Origin: Caldicoprobacter guelmensis
Lineage (GTDB): Bacteria > Bacillota > Clostridia > Caldicoprobacterales > Caldicoprobacteraceae
Reading direction: 5' to 3'
Assembly: GCF_016908415.1 (NCBI RefSeq)
Contig: NZ_JAFBDW010000001.1
Coordinates: forward strand, 434,001-498,000
Length of the DNA stretch: 64,000 nt
The notes beneath the pieces are model-generated. The model was not told the origin of the DNA, did not search any database, and worked only from the letters and a program-made list of their open reading frames with translations. A program made the position numbers and the translations under genes. This document shows, piece by piece, positions 35,542 to 43,864 of this stretch (positions are counted from its first letter, which is position 1; each line of letters opens with the position of its first letter).

Positions 35542-36624
35542 GTGAAATATTTTAACGGTTTGGGGATGCATTTGGGTAATCTTTCTCGCCTCTCCAATGC
35601 CAAAACCCGCTCCATAAGCCCCGAAAACTTCACAGGTGAAAAGGGTGGTGGAGCAAGGGCGGAAGAAGGTTTAGGAGCCCATGCCGCTAGGGAATTAGGA
35701 AAGGGTTGGAAAATTTCCCCCGCTGTGAAGATACAGCCGGGCGAAACATTTGTGATGGCAGACATCGAAGGCCCTGGTGCCATACAACACATTTGGATGA
35801 CTCCCACAGGTCATTGGCGCCACAGCATCTTTAGAATATACTGGGACGATCAGGATATACCGTCAGTGGAATGCCCGGTAGGCGACTTCTTTGCATGCGG
35901 GTGGGGCGAATACGCCCAGGTTTCCTCCTTAGCCGTTTGTGTGAATCCTGGCAGCGGTTTTAACTGTTATTGGGAAATGCCCTTCAGAAAGAGATGCAAG
36001 ATGACCATGACAAACATCGGACTTCAGGAGATGGTTTTATACTACCAGATCGACTACACCCTAACAGAAGTGCCTGAAGATGCGGCGTATTTTCATGCGC
36101 AGTTCCGCAGAAAAAATCCTCTCCCGTATAAAGAGGTGTATACCATATTGGACGGTGTAAAAGGCAAAGGACATTATGTAGGCACTTATCTGGCTTGGGG
36201 CGTCAACAACAACGGCTGGTGGGGTGAAGGAGAGGTAAAATTCTACATAGACGGAGATGACGAATATCCTACTATCTGCGGCACCGGCACAGAGGATTAT
36301 TTCGGCGGTTCATACAACTTTGAAAACCCAAAAACACACCAATATCAGGAATTCACCACACCATATTCGGGCTTACCACAAATCATTCGCCCTGATGGTC
36401 TCTACCGTTCACAGATGAGATTTGGGCTTTACAGATGGCACATTATGGACCCCATAAGATTTGAAAGCGACATCAGAGTTACCATACAAGCACTGGGCTG
36501 GAGATCTGGCGGAAGGTATCTACCTCTACAGGATGACATTGCGTCAGTAGCATACTGGTATCAAACCCTCCCCACAGCCAAATTCCCAGAACTTCCCGAT
36601 AGGGATTACCTGGAGGTTATCTGA
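35542..36624 (+). CDS. GH172-family glycoside hydrolase (DUF2961)
   Basis: 360 residues from the GTG at 35542, 8 bases after AGGGGGA; the frame from GTG 35533 touches that site. Family signs: YFNGLGMHLGNLSRL at the start, GPGAIQHIWMTPTG, SVECPVGDFFACGWG, EMPFRKRCKMTMTN, and GTGTEDYFGGSYNF, whose glutamate is in the conserved active-site stretch. Known GH172 enzymes act on fructofuranose- or arabinofuranose-containing saccharides, and the fold is two jelly rolls. No signal peptide, so cytoplasmic. It is not next to other sugar genes; only a lipoprotein gene precedes it. Substrate unknown. Confidence 0.9.
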   Translation: MKYFNGLGMHLGNLSRLSNAKTRSISPENFTGEKGGGARAEEGLGAHAARELGKGWKISPAVKIQPGETFVMADIEGPGAIQHIWMTPTGHWRHSIFRIYWDDQDIPSVECPVGDFFACGWGEYAQVSSLAVCVNPGSGFNCYWEMPFRKRCKMTMTNIGLQEMVLYYQIDYTLTEVPEDAAYFHAQFRRKNPLPYKEVYTILDGVKGKGHYVGTYLAWGVNNNGWWGEGEVKFYIDGDDEYPTICGTGTEDYFGGSYNFENPKTHQYQEFTTPYSGLPQIIRPDGLYRSQMRFGLYRWHIMDPIRFESDIRVTIQALGWRSGGRYLPLQDDIASVAYWYQTLPTAKFPELPDRDYLEVI

Positions 36625-36642
36625 TGCCACAAACCCCGATTA

Positions 36643-36676
36643 AAATGGCGAATGTTCTCGAGGAACATTCGCCATT
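36643..36676. terminator. Bidirectional terminator
   Basis: AAATGGCGAATGTTC, a TCGA loop and GAACATTCGCCATTT form a perfect 15-base stem between the convergent GH172 and nitroreductase genes. Confidence 0.85.
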
Positions 36677-36680
36677 TCGT

Positions 36681-37154
36681 TTATATAACCTCAATCAGCT
36701 CATCTAAGCTTTTCCTAGGCCGGGCCGATGGGCTTTCGTCAGGATATCCTATTGGAATTAATATGGGAACCTCCATATGTGGTTCTATGCCCAAAATTTC
36801 TTTGACCACATCCCTCTCAAACCAACCAACCCAGCATGTACCCAATCCTTCATTTGTGGCTGCTAACACCAGATGATCAACTGCAATGGCAGTATCAAAT
36901 GACCTGCCGGGTTCACAGCATGCTACCATTATAACCGGAGCATCATACAGAAACTCTTGATGGCATGCACGCTGTACAATCTCCCGCCTAAGTTTTTCAT
37001 CTTTGATGAATAAAAACTTATAAGGTTGACGGTTGTTCCCCGATGGCGCAAGGCTCAACGTATAAAAAAGCTTTTGAAGTATGACATCTGGAATAGGGTC
37101 CTTTTTATACTTCCTAATAGCCCTCCGCTTTGATATTACCTCCATAAATTCCAT
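36681..37154 (-). CDS. Nitroreductase-family protein
   Basis: 157 residues, at the short end for the family. FMN-binding segments SKRRAIRKY, APSGNNRQPYKF and the C-terminal IPIGYPDESP are present, as is the GLGTCWVGWF stretch. Uses NAD(P)H to reduce nitro or quinone compounds, with FMN in a homodimer; the natural substrate is unknown. Two start ATGs (codons 1 and 4) are possible. A palindromic operator-like site lies about 26-55 bases upstream. Confidence 0.9.
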   Translation of the reverse strand: MEFMEVISKRRAIRKYKKDPIPDVILQKLFYTLSLAPSGNNRQPYKFLFIKDEKLRREIVQRACHQEFLYDAPVIMVACCEPGRSFDTAIAVDHLVLAATNEGLGTCWVGWFERDVVKEILGIEPHMEVPILIPIGYPDESPSARPRKSLDELIEVI

Positions 37155-37179
37155 ATTTTTATACCCCCCAATCCTCTTT

Positions 37180-37209
37180 TTACGATATAGATTACTTTAT
37201 ATATCGTAA
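37180..37209. promoter_or_regulatory. Operator-like palindrome upstream of the nitroreductase gene
   Basis: TTACGATATA and TATATCGTAA are perfect 10-base arms separated by 10 bases, just upstream of the nitroreductase gene. The size and symmetry suit a dimeric regulator of the MarR or HxlR type, but no such gene is nearby. Confidence 0.55.
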
Positions 37210-37316
37210 TATCATCCACTCAGTATATAGAGAAGCATTCTTAAACGGAACTACACAACTGTTTATCACCACCCCTTATCACCTAAGCGCCCTTAATAGG
37301 AATAACGACAAGACAG

Positions 37317-38817
37317 TCAGTTTGCATCTGTCCAATTCATGCTGCGCTGTACAGCTTTCTTCCATCCAGCATATTTCTTGGTCCTCTCTTCGGCAGCCAT
37401 GTCGGGATAAAATATCCTGTCTTCCTCACACAGGGCTTTAAGAGCTTCTTTATCCTTCCATACACCTACTCCAAGCCCGGCCAGAAAAGCAGCCCCTTGA
37501 GCAGTGACTTCGATGTTTTGCGGCCGAATAACTGGTACACCAAGGATGTCTGCCTGAAATTGCATAAGAAAGTTATTTGCACACGCTCCACCGTCTACTT
37601 TTAATGCTTTTAGCGGAATACCGGCATCCTGTTGCATAGCAGTTATAACATCCGCAGTTTGATAAGCTATAGACTCCAGAGCAGCCCTTACTATATGGTC
37701 ACGGTTTACCCCACGCGTGATGCCCAAAATAGCCCCACGTGCATACATGTCCCAGTAAGGTGCTCCTAACCCCACGAAGGCAGGCACCACATACACGCCA
37801 TTGGTATCTTCCACTCTACCAGCACATATTTCACTCTCGGCGGCATTTTCAATCAGTTTCAGCTCGTCCCTGAGCCATTGGATGACCGCCCCTGCGATAA
37901 AAACGCTGCCTTCCAGAGCATATTCGACCTCTCCTCCGATGCCCCATGCAATGGTAGTAAGCAGGTTATTGTTTGATGTAACCCGGCTTTTGCCGGTATT
38001 CATCAATATAAAACACCCTGTACCATATGTATTTTTTACCATGCCTTTTTCAAAGCATGCCTGACCAAAAAGAGCAGCCTGCTGGTCTCCCCGCCACTCC
38101 CGTTATAGGAATTTCCCTTCCCAAAAATTTGCTGTCGGTCATACCAAAAAATCCGCTGGATTCCTTGACTTCAGGAAGCATTGCCGGGGGGATATCCAGT
38201 TCTTTCAGCAACTCCTCATCCCAGCGCATCTCATTTATGTTATACAGCATGGTCCTGGAGGCATTTGTGTAATCGGTGGCAAATACCTTGCCTCCTGTCA
38301 ACTTCCATATAAGCCATGTATCCATTGTGCCGGCCAACAGCTCCCCAGCCTGTGCCATCTGTTTGGCACCGTCGACATTCTCCAATATCCAGCAGATTTT
38401 GGTGGCAGAAAAATAGGCATCTATGACTAAACCCGTCTTTTTCTTAATGTTATCCTCTAAACCCCTTTGTTTTAGCTCATCGCACAGTGGAGCGGTACGC
38501 CTGCACTGCCACACAATTGCATTGTATATAGGCTTGCCGGTATGCCTGTTCCATACAACGACAGTTTCCCGTTGATTCGTAATACCTATAGATGCAACAT
38601 CATCCGCTTTAACACCAGTCGCATTCAATACCTTGTGAAGCACGTTCAGCTGACATTCCCATATCTCTTCAGCATCGTGTTCCACCCATCCCGGCCTAGG
38701 ATAAATCTGCCTAAACTCTTGGCTTGCTTTTCCCACGATTTTGCCATGGCCGTCAAATATCACAGCCCGGCAACTGGTTGTACCCTGATCCAGGGCTATA
38801 ACATATCTCTCCCCCAT
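37317..38817 (-). pseudogene. glpK: Glycerol kinase with a one-base frameshift
   Basis: Two frames together give a full-length glycerol kinase of about 498 residues. The first part, from ATG 38817, has the phosphate-1 motif YVIALDQGTTSCRAVIF and continues through WVEHDAEEIW to PITGVAG. The expected continuation DQQAALFGQACFEKG is found in the next frame and runs on through MVKNTYGTGCFILMNTG to NWTDAN. The shift is one extra A (T on the plus strand at about 38088) in GGGGAGACCAG where GGGGGACCAG would keep the frame. In the first frame translation ends at 38050 after about 255 residues. The mutation may inactivate the gene, be a sequencing error, or be bypassed. glpP follows upstream on the same strand. 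Everything else looks intact, so the change is recent. Confidence 0.9.
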
Positions 38818-38844
38818 ATCATCTTCCCTCACAATACTTATGAT

Positions 38845-39408
38845 TTATAACTCCCACAGCTCCACCTTGCTGGTTGACACTGCCACTGCGCCGGCTCCCA
38901 GTGCCTGTATAATGTCCTGTTTGCATGTGATCATTCCCCCAGCTATGATGGGCTGTGGAATCTTTTGCTTAAGCTCAGCAATGGCTTTAGGAACAATGCC
39001 TGGCATTACTTCTACAAAATCCGGGTCATAACTCTGAACCATTTTAATGCCACTTTCAAAAGATCTAGAATCCACAAGAAACAAGCGCTGGACGGTAATA
39101 AGCCCTATTTCCTTCCCGTATTTGAGCAAATTGTTCTTGGTGGATAGTATTCCATCTGCTTGTATCCTGTATTGTATAAAATCGACCGCAGCCAAATCCT
39201 TGCCCAATCCTTCAATTAAATCGATATGCACAAAAACCTTTTTTCCCTTATCTTTTAGTTCACCGACAATATCCTGAAGGGTCAATATGCTGCCTGACAG
39301 CAGAAAAACCACGTTGACGCTTGAATCCAGCGCTTGCTGCAGCATCTCTGTATGAGGTAATGCTGCTATGATGGGATTTGTCTCCAGACATTCAATAATG
39401 CTTTCCAT
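38845..39408 (-). CDS. glpP: Glycerol-3-phosphate-responsive antiterminator GlpP
   Basis: 187 residues, the size of B. subtilis GlpP. Recognised from NPIIAALPHTEMLQQAL, FLLSGSILTLQDIV, VFVHIDLIEGLGKD, YGKEIGLITVQRLFLVDS and PIIAGGMITCKQDI, with the glycerophosphodiesterase-like barrel. With glycerol-3-phosphate it binds glp leader RNA and prevents termination. It lies 27 bases upstream of glpK on the same strand, so it probably controls glpK. I saw no clear antiterminator hairpin before glpP itself. Confidence 0.93.
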   Translation of the reverse strand: MESIIECLETNPIIAALPHTEMLQQALDSSVNVVFLLSGSILTLQDIVGELKDKGKKVFVHIDLIEGLGKDLAAVDFIQYRIQADGILSTKNNLLKYGKEIGLITVQRLFLVDSRSFESGIKMVQSYDPDFVEVMPGIVPKAIAELKQKIPQPIIAGGMITCKQDIIQALGAGAVAVSTSKVELWEL

Positions 39409-39593
39409 AACCTTTTTCCCCTCTTTTTAATTTTTAACAAATGCGCTTTTTAACCAGACGCCTGCACATCGAACACGGTCAAATTTACCTGCCCAATTAC
39501 ATATAAATGATTGCTAACAGGGAAAAACATACCATGTTTTTTCAATCTGAGCAAATCATTAACAATTTCTGTCCATTCGGTTACATTATATCA

Positions 39594-39629
39594 TAAAAAA
39601 AGCCCCATCTACAATATTCAAAGATGGGA
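39594..39629 (-). terminator. Terminator of the acyl-CoA synthetase gene
   Basis: On the minus strand CCCATCTttgaatattgtAGATGGG is followed by GCTTTTTTT, 20-55 bases past the stop codon. Confidence 0.85.
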
Positions 39630-39648
39630 CCGGCATGCTTATGCCGTC

Positions 39649-41316
39649 TTATGCAGTTTCAATGCGGGCTACATCGTGCAATTTCAACTCTTCAATAGCC
39701 ATCTCTCGTAGCTTGTATTTCTGAACCTTCCCATTGGCTGTCATAGGAAAGCCATCTACAAAGCGAACGTATTTTGGGCATTTAAACCTGGATAGGCCAT
39801 TTCGCACATATTCTATGATTTCTTCTTCGGTAGGATATCTTTCAAGATTATCCTTAAGGATTATATAAGCCATGACTTCTTCACCGTATTTTTCATCAGG
39901 AACCCCTACCACCTGTACATCCTTTACAGCTGGGTGAGTATACAAGAACTCCTCGATTTCTCTCGGATAGATATTTTCCCCTCCACGAATGATCATATCC
40001 TTGATCCTGCCAGTAATCTTACAGTAGCCGTTTTCGTCCATTACCGCAAGGTCTCCTGTATGCAGCCATCCTTCGCTGTCTATAGCCGCAGCAGTGGCCT
40101 CTTCCATCTTATAATACCCCTTCATTATGCCATAGCCCCTGGCCAAAAGTTCGCCTGGCACGCCGGGCGGAACATCCTTGCCGGTTTCTGGGTCCACTAT
40201 TCTTACTTCCACTCCAGGAAGCGGCCTTCCAACAGTGGATACCCTGAGCTCAATGGGGTCATCCACCCTGGTCTGAGTTATGACAGGCGAAGCCTCAGTA
40301 AGGCCATAGGCGATGGTGATCTCCTTCATGTTCATCTCGTCAATCACTCGGCGCATGACATTTATAGGACAGGGAGCCCCGGCCATTATGCCTGTCCTTA
40401 GGCTTGAAAAATCAAACTCCTTAAAACGGCTGTTTTCCAAAATCGAAATAAACATGGTAGGGACACCGTGCAAAGCAGTACACTTTTCAACCTGCACCGC
40501 CTCCATCACTTTAATGGGATTGAAATGGTCCAGAGGCACCATCGTGGCTCCTTTGGTGACGCAAGCCATCACCCCCAGCACGCACCCAAAGCAATGGAAA
40601 AAAGGCACAGGTATGCACAACCTATCTTTATATGTTAGCTTCATGCAATCAGCCACAGCTGAGCCGTTGTTGATAATGTTGTAATGGGTGAGCATCACCC
40701 CTTTAGGGAAACCGGTAGTACCAGAAGTATACTGCATATTGACAACATCATGCGGGCTTAGAGATTCCTCTACCTGCTTCAGCATTTCGACCGGTACATC
40801 ATCAGCAAAGCGATAAAGGTCATTGAAATTGTACATTCCCGGATAAGATTCCTCACCGATATATATTACATTTTTCAAATAGGGCAGCTTAGCACTATTC
40901 AATTTGCCGGGTTGGCAATCCTTAAGCTCAGGGCATAAATCATTTATAATTTTTACATAATCTGAATCCTTAAATCCCTTAGTCATTATCAGCGTTGTGC
41001 TATCGGATTGTCTCAGCAAATATTCCAGTTCAAATATCTTGTAATTTGTATTGACAGTAACCAGCACAGCACCAACCTTTGCAAGAGCAAACTGTGCAAG
41101 CAACCACTCAGGGACGTTGGTTGCCCAGACCGCAACGTGCTGACCCTTTTTTATACCTATCCTGATCAATCCCCTAGCAATTTGGTTGACCTTTTCACGA
41201 AACTCCGAATACGTCCACCTAACCTTCTCAAAAGGATAAACCACCGCTTCATGGTCGGGATAGCGTTCTGCCTGCATATCAAGAAGCTGCCCCATTGTAA
41301 TCTCCATCATAGACAT
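39649..41316 (-). CDS. Acyl-CoA synthetase (AMP-forming)
   Basis: 555 residues. Two-domain adenylating enzyme that makes an acyl-CoA from a carboxylate, ATP and CoA. Motifs: YTSGTTGFPKG (196-206), YGLTEASP, GWLHTGDLA, and the C-terminal TANGKVQKY whose Lys530 is catalytic. It is of the medium/long-chain FadD-like class, but chain length cannot be read; the binding region around PFFHCFGCVLG and GVPTMFIS would have to be modelled. Cytoplasmic. GGGGGG lies upstream of the ATG, and a T-box leader sits directly before it (terminator ends 56 bases upstream), which is unusual for this gene type. A terminator follows the stop. Confidence 0.94.
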   Translation of the reverse strand: MSMMEITMGQLLDMQAERYPDHEAVVYPFEKVRWTYSEFREKVNQIARGLIRIGIKKGQHVAVWATNVPEWLLAQFALAKVGAVLVTVNTNYKIFELEYLLRQSDSTTLIMTKGFKDSDYVKIINDLCPELKDCQPGKLNSAKLPYLKNVIYIGEESYPGMYNFNDLYRFADDVPVEMLKQVEESLSPHDVVNMQYTSGTTGFPKGVMLTHYNIINNGSAVADCMKLTYKDRLCIPVPFFHCFGCVLGVMACVTKGATMVPLDHFNPIKVMEAVQVEKCTALHGVPTMFISILENSRFKEFDFSSLRTGIMAGAPCPINVMRRVIDEMNMKEITIAYGLTEASPVITQTRVDDPIELRVSTVGRPLPGVEVRIVDPETGKDVPPGVPGELLARGYGIMKGYYKMEEATAAAIDSEGWLHTGDLAVMDENGYCKITGRIKDMIIRGGENIYPREIEEFLYTHPAVKDVQVVGVPDEKYGEEVMAYIILKDNLERYPTEEEIIEYVRNGLSRFKCPKYVRFVDGFPMTANGKVQKYKLREMAIEELKLHDVARIETA

Positions 41317-41371
41317 CTCTCTGCCCCCCTTATTTTGGATAATAGGTTATCCGTAATGACAATCAAGAATT

Positions 41372-41640
41372 AAAAAAGCCTTTCGCCTCGTTTAGAGACG
41401 AAAGGCCTTACCTCCCGCGGTACCACTCTAATTGGTGAGAGATTACCCTCACCCTCTCTTTTCAGGTACAATCATACCCTATCCCTTGTTACGGTGGGCA
41501 TCCGTCCAAGCCTACTCTCCTTTTTCGGATTTCGGTTGGCGCTCCAGGGGGAGGTTCAACCCTCATATTTACTGCCTCGCACCTGCCGGCAGCTCTCTTG
41601 AAAATACGAAGGCCTACTAGTCCCTGTCATCGCTTTCCGA
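41372..41640 (-). ncRNA. T-box leader (tRNA-sensing antiterminator) of the acyl-CoA synthetase gene
   Basis: On the minus strand: a stem I with GCGATGACAGGG, ACTAGTAGG (conserved AGTA of the specifier loop), AGAGAGCTGCCGG (distal part), and GTTGAACCTCC followed by CCCTGGAGCGC. Then comes the T-box sequence AGAGTGGTACCGCGGG (41411-41429) and a terminator GGCCTTTCGTCTC..GAGGCGAAAGGC with TTTTTT (41372-41406). The layout matches Geobacillus glyQ (AGAGUA / GAA plus specifier). The specifier reads CCU (Pro) directly after GAA or CUC (Leu) if slipped one base. UGGU in the T-box requires an A discriminator, which fits tRNA-Pro and tRNA-Leu but not Ser. Confidence 0.9.
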
Positions 41641-41653
41641 TATTAGATAATAT

Positions 41654-41674
41654 AAAAAATAGGCTGTCCAGCCT
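41654..41674 (-). terminator. Weak terminator after the tRNA pair
   Basis: AGGCTggacAGCCT followed by ATTTTTTATA on the minus strand, between tRNA-Glu and the T-box leader. The stem is only 5 bases, so read-through into the T-box is possible. Confidence 0.5.
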
Positions 41675-41709
41675 TTTGGCTCTACAGTCTACCTTTTGAT
41701 TAACAAAAC

Positions 41710-41785
41710 TGGCAGCCCCTAGGGGAATCGAACCCCTGTTTCCGCCGTGAGAGGGCGGCGTCCTAGGCCACTAGACGAAGGAGCC
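41710..41785 (-). tRNA. tRNA-Glu (anticodon CTC)
   Basis: Cloverleaf on the minus strand: acceptor GGCTCCT with AGGGGCT (two wobble pairs), anticodon stem CCGCC/GGCGG with loop CTCTCAC giving anticodon CTC, T arm GGGG/CCCC around TTCGATT, discriminator G, encoded CCA. 76 nt. Confidence 0.93.
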
Positions 41786-41793
41786 ATATATAC

Positions 41794-41867
41794 TGGCTGC
41801 GGAACTAGGATTCGAACCTAGACTTTGTGATCCAGAGTCACACGTGCTACCGTTACACCATTCCGCA
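41794..41867 (-). tRNA. tRNA-Gln (anticodon CTG)
   Basis: Cloverleaf on the minus strand: acceptor TGCGGAA/TTCCGCA, anticodon stem TGTGA/TCACA with loop CTCTGGA giving CTG, T arm CTAGG/CCTAG with TTCGAAT, discriminator G, encoded CCA. It lies 8 bases upstream of tRNA-Glu, so the two are cotranscribed. Confidence 0.95.
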
Positions 41868-41950
41868 GCGCCATACCATCTTACCAACTTGCGGATTAAA
41901 TTATACCACATTTCAACTGGATGTCAAGAGATTTTTTTATAAATACATAA

Positions 41951-42172
41951 GCCCTCAAAGATTGAGGGCCTATACTCATCCCACGATGCCGTCTCTCTAC
42001 GATTTTACAACCCGCTTCTCAGCAGGTGGGTGTCCTGTTGACTGCCTCTGTCTTCCATTCGACGATGGCCTGACATCGGTCAGCCAAACTCCGGACTCCC
42101 ATATTATCTCCGTGGGTTAAAACCGGTAGAGACTCTCGCACACCCCAGGATGAGTATACATCATCCGGTCGC
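41951..42172 (-). ncRNA. ssrS: 6S RNA
   Basis: About 200 nt on the minus strand. A terminal stem ATACTCATCC (42148-42157) with GGATGAGTAT (41972-41981), then the central-bubble flanks TGGGGTGTGCGAGAGTCTC on the 5' side and GTAGAGAGACGGCATCGTGG on the 3' side, matching the AUGUUCGC and GGCGGCAUCU regions of 6S RNA. It ends with the terminator GCCCTCAATCTTTGAGGGC (41951-41969). 6S RNA binds sigma-A RNA polymerase and mimics an open promoter. A good promoter lies upstream. Confidence 0.87.
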
Positions 42173-42178
42173 AGTTAT

Positions 42179-42207
42179 ATAGTAATATAAATTCTGCTGA
42201 ATTTCAA
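42179..42207 (-). promoter_or_regulatory. Sigma-A-type promoter of the 6S RNA gene
   Basis: TTGAAA (42202-42207), a 17-base spacer and TACTAT (42179-42184) on the minus strand. The expected transcription start is near 42172, fitting the 6S RNA 5' end. Confidence 0.7.
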
Positions 42208-42322
42208 TACACAATATTAACCAAATAACATAGAAAAATTCTGATAAAATCCAATACGCTGAATAAAATCTTTATATTTTGAGCTTTCTCTCGCTCCGCA
42301 AGATACAGACCCTGTTTCCTGA

Positions 42323-42577
42323 TCAAAAAAACACAGGTGGAACAACCCTGTGCTTCCAAGCACCGCACTTTTCACAGTAAAACAAATGCACACACAGATG
42401 GTCCCCTATTGCTGTGCTTTTGTTCATGTCATAAGAAAAGCTCTCGTGATCGACATAAGGGCTGTAAGGCCCCTTGTAATCCTCCATCTTCCCTTGTTCA
42501 GCCATGGGACCTCCACATCTGTCGCATAGCTCACTTACAATTATCAATCCATTGCACAAAGGGCAAACGAGGTCCAT
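42323..42577 (-). CDS. Small zinc-ribbon-like protein
   Basis: 84 residues from the ATG at 42577, with GGGAAAG 3 bases upstream. Cys5-Cys8 (CPLC) and Cys18-Cys21 (CDRC) form one likely zinc site, and a further CEKC near the C-terminus (with nearby Cys and His) suggests a second. The function is unknown. It is the last gene of the CoA-activase-like cluster, 10 bases after the gene before it, so a link to that system is plausible. Confidence 0.75.
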   Translation of the reverse strand: MDLVCPLCNGLIIVSELCDRCGGPMAEQGKMEDYKGPYSPYVDHESFSYDMNKSTAIGDHLCVHLFYCEKCGAWKHRVVPPVFF

Positions 42578-42587
42578 ATCTTTCCCT

Positions 42588-42788
42588 TCAAGTCTGATCA
42601 ATACCAGCTAGCACTTTATCAAATATAGCGCATCTACCGTTGTTCCAATGTATACACCCTTCACAGCTTACGACAGGGTCCTCTACATTGACACTATCAC
42701 TTAAAGCCACCATGCGAGAACGGTATTCAGGGCATACCGACGCCACGTACCTCTTCTGTTCCATGCTGGGCGATTCCCGATTTTCCAT
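42588..42788 (-). CDS. Small cysteine-containing protein
   Basis: 66 residues from the ATG at 42788, with GGAGG 10 bases upstream. The open frame extends 66 codons further but that part overlaps the CoA activase gene in another frame. Near the C-terminus a CEGCIHWNNGRC cluster could bind a metal or iron-sulfur centre. No family recognised. Part of the same minus-strand run as the activase genes. Confidence 0.7.
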   Translation of the reverse strand: MENRESPSMEQKRYVASVCPEYRSRMVALSDSVNVEDPVVSCEGCIHWNNGRCAIFDKVLAGIDQT

Positions 42789-42853
42789 AATTTCACTTCC
42801 TCCCTTATTTAACCTCATGCATAACTTATTATCTCTCCTGCCAAGTATAATAT

Positions 42854-43864
42854 TCAATTTTGCCCGACAACAAACCTCTCTTGAGCTGGCTGGTTGATCC
42901 TCGCCCACTTTCCACACCGACCACCCCATCGGGCTGCTACAGCTTCTCCAGCTATAAGCTCTACTATTTCGCAAAAATTGGTACATTCAGTACATTCAAA
43001 GGTCCGGGATGTAAATTCTTTTTTAAGTATCTCTTCAAAACCCCTGAATTTCGTATTACATCCCCTTTTAGTAGTAACGTACTCCTTGGCAAGGACAGCG
43101 GCTCCCAAAGCCCCCATGACGTCGTAATGCTCTGGTACTGTTATCTCATATCCCAGAGCTTCTTCAAACGCTTTTTTTATCCCTACATTTGCCGCAACGC
43201 CCCCTTGAAAGACCACTCTTGGTAGAATTTCTTTACCCTTACCTACATTGTTCAAATAGTTTCTGACTAAAGCCTCGCACAACCCCCTTATGATATCCTC
43301 ACACCTGCACCCCATCTGTTGCTTGTGTATCATGTCAGACTCGGCAAATACTGCGCACCGCCCAGCAATCCTGACCGGTGATTTGGACTTAAGCGCAAGC
43401 TCTCCGAATTTCTCAATTGGTATGTTCAAGCGTGCTGCCTGCCGGTCGAGAAACGAACCGGTACCAGCTGCACATACAGTATTCATGGCGAAATCCGAAA
43501 CCACCCCATCCCTGAGTATTATTATCTTGGAATCCTGACCCCCTATCTCCAGAACGGTTCGTGCATCAGGAACAAACGTCAGTGCTGCGATACCATGAGC
43601 GGTTATCTCATTTTTTACCACATCGGCACCCACCACCACCGCTGCCAACTCCCTTCCACTTCCGGTAGTGCCAACACCCATTATTTCAACATTGGCAGGC
43701 AACATCGAAACCATATCTCCCATCGCTTTTTTTAAAATCTGTATGGGCTTTCCTTCAGTACGCACGTATATCTTGCCCAGCACGTTGTTTTCCTGGTCTA
43801 TGGCAACGACGTTTATACTGACTGATCCCACATCAATTCCCAAAAAGGCCTTCTTTATATCCAT
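42854..43864 (-). CDS. CoA-dehydratase activase-like ATPase (BadF/HgdC family)
   Basis: 336 residues. The ASKHA fold is clear: FLGIDVGSVSINVVAID, VGTTGSGRELAAVVVGAD, VLEIGGQDSKIIIL and FQGGVAANVGIKKAFE. The cysteines of the cluster shared between two subunits in HgdC are present (NTVCAAGTGSFLD and AGRCAVFAESD). Known HgdC-type activases use ATP to drive an electron into 2-hydroxyacyl-CoA dehydratases. An extra C-terminal cysteine-rich tail (CTECTNFCEIVELI, GGRCGKW) is seen. It overlaps the upstream gene by 32 bases, and no dehydratase alpha/beta pair is next to it. GGAGGGG lies before the ATG. Confidence 0.88.
   Translation of the reverse strand: MDIKKAFLGIDVGSVSINVVAIDQENNVLGKIYVRTEGKPIQILKKAMGDMVSMLPANVEIMGVGTTGSGRELAAVVVGADVVKNEITAHGIAALTFVPDARTVLEIGGQDSKIIILRDGVVSDFAMNTVCAAGTGSFLDRQAARLNIPIEKFGELALKSKSPVRIAGRCAVFAESDMIHKQQMGCRCEDIIRGLCEALVRNYLNNVGKGKEILPRVVFQGGVAANVGIKKAFEEALGYEITVPEHYDVMGALGAAVLAKEYVTTKRGCNTKFRGFEEILKKEFTSRTFECTECTNFCEIVELIAGEAVAARWGGRCGKWARINQPAQERFVVGQN

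Noticed and set aside
41827..42120. 97-codon plus-strand frame over tRNA-Gln and 6S RNA
   Set aside because: It overlaps RNA genes on the other strand and its codons follow their secondary structure.
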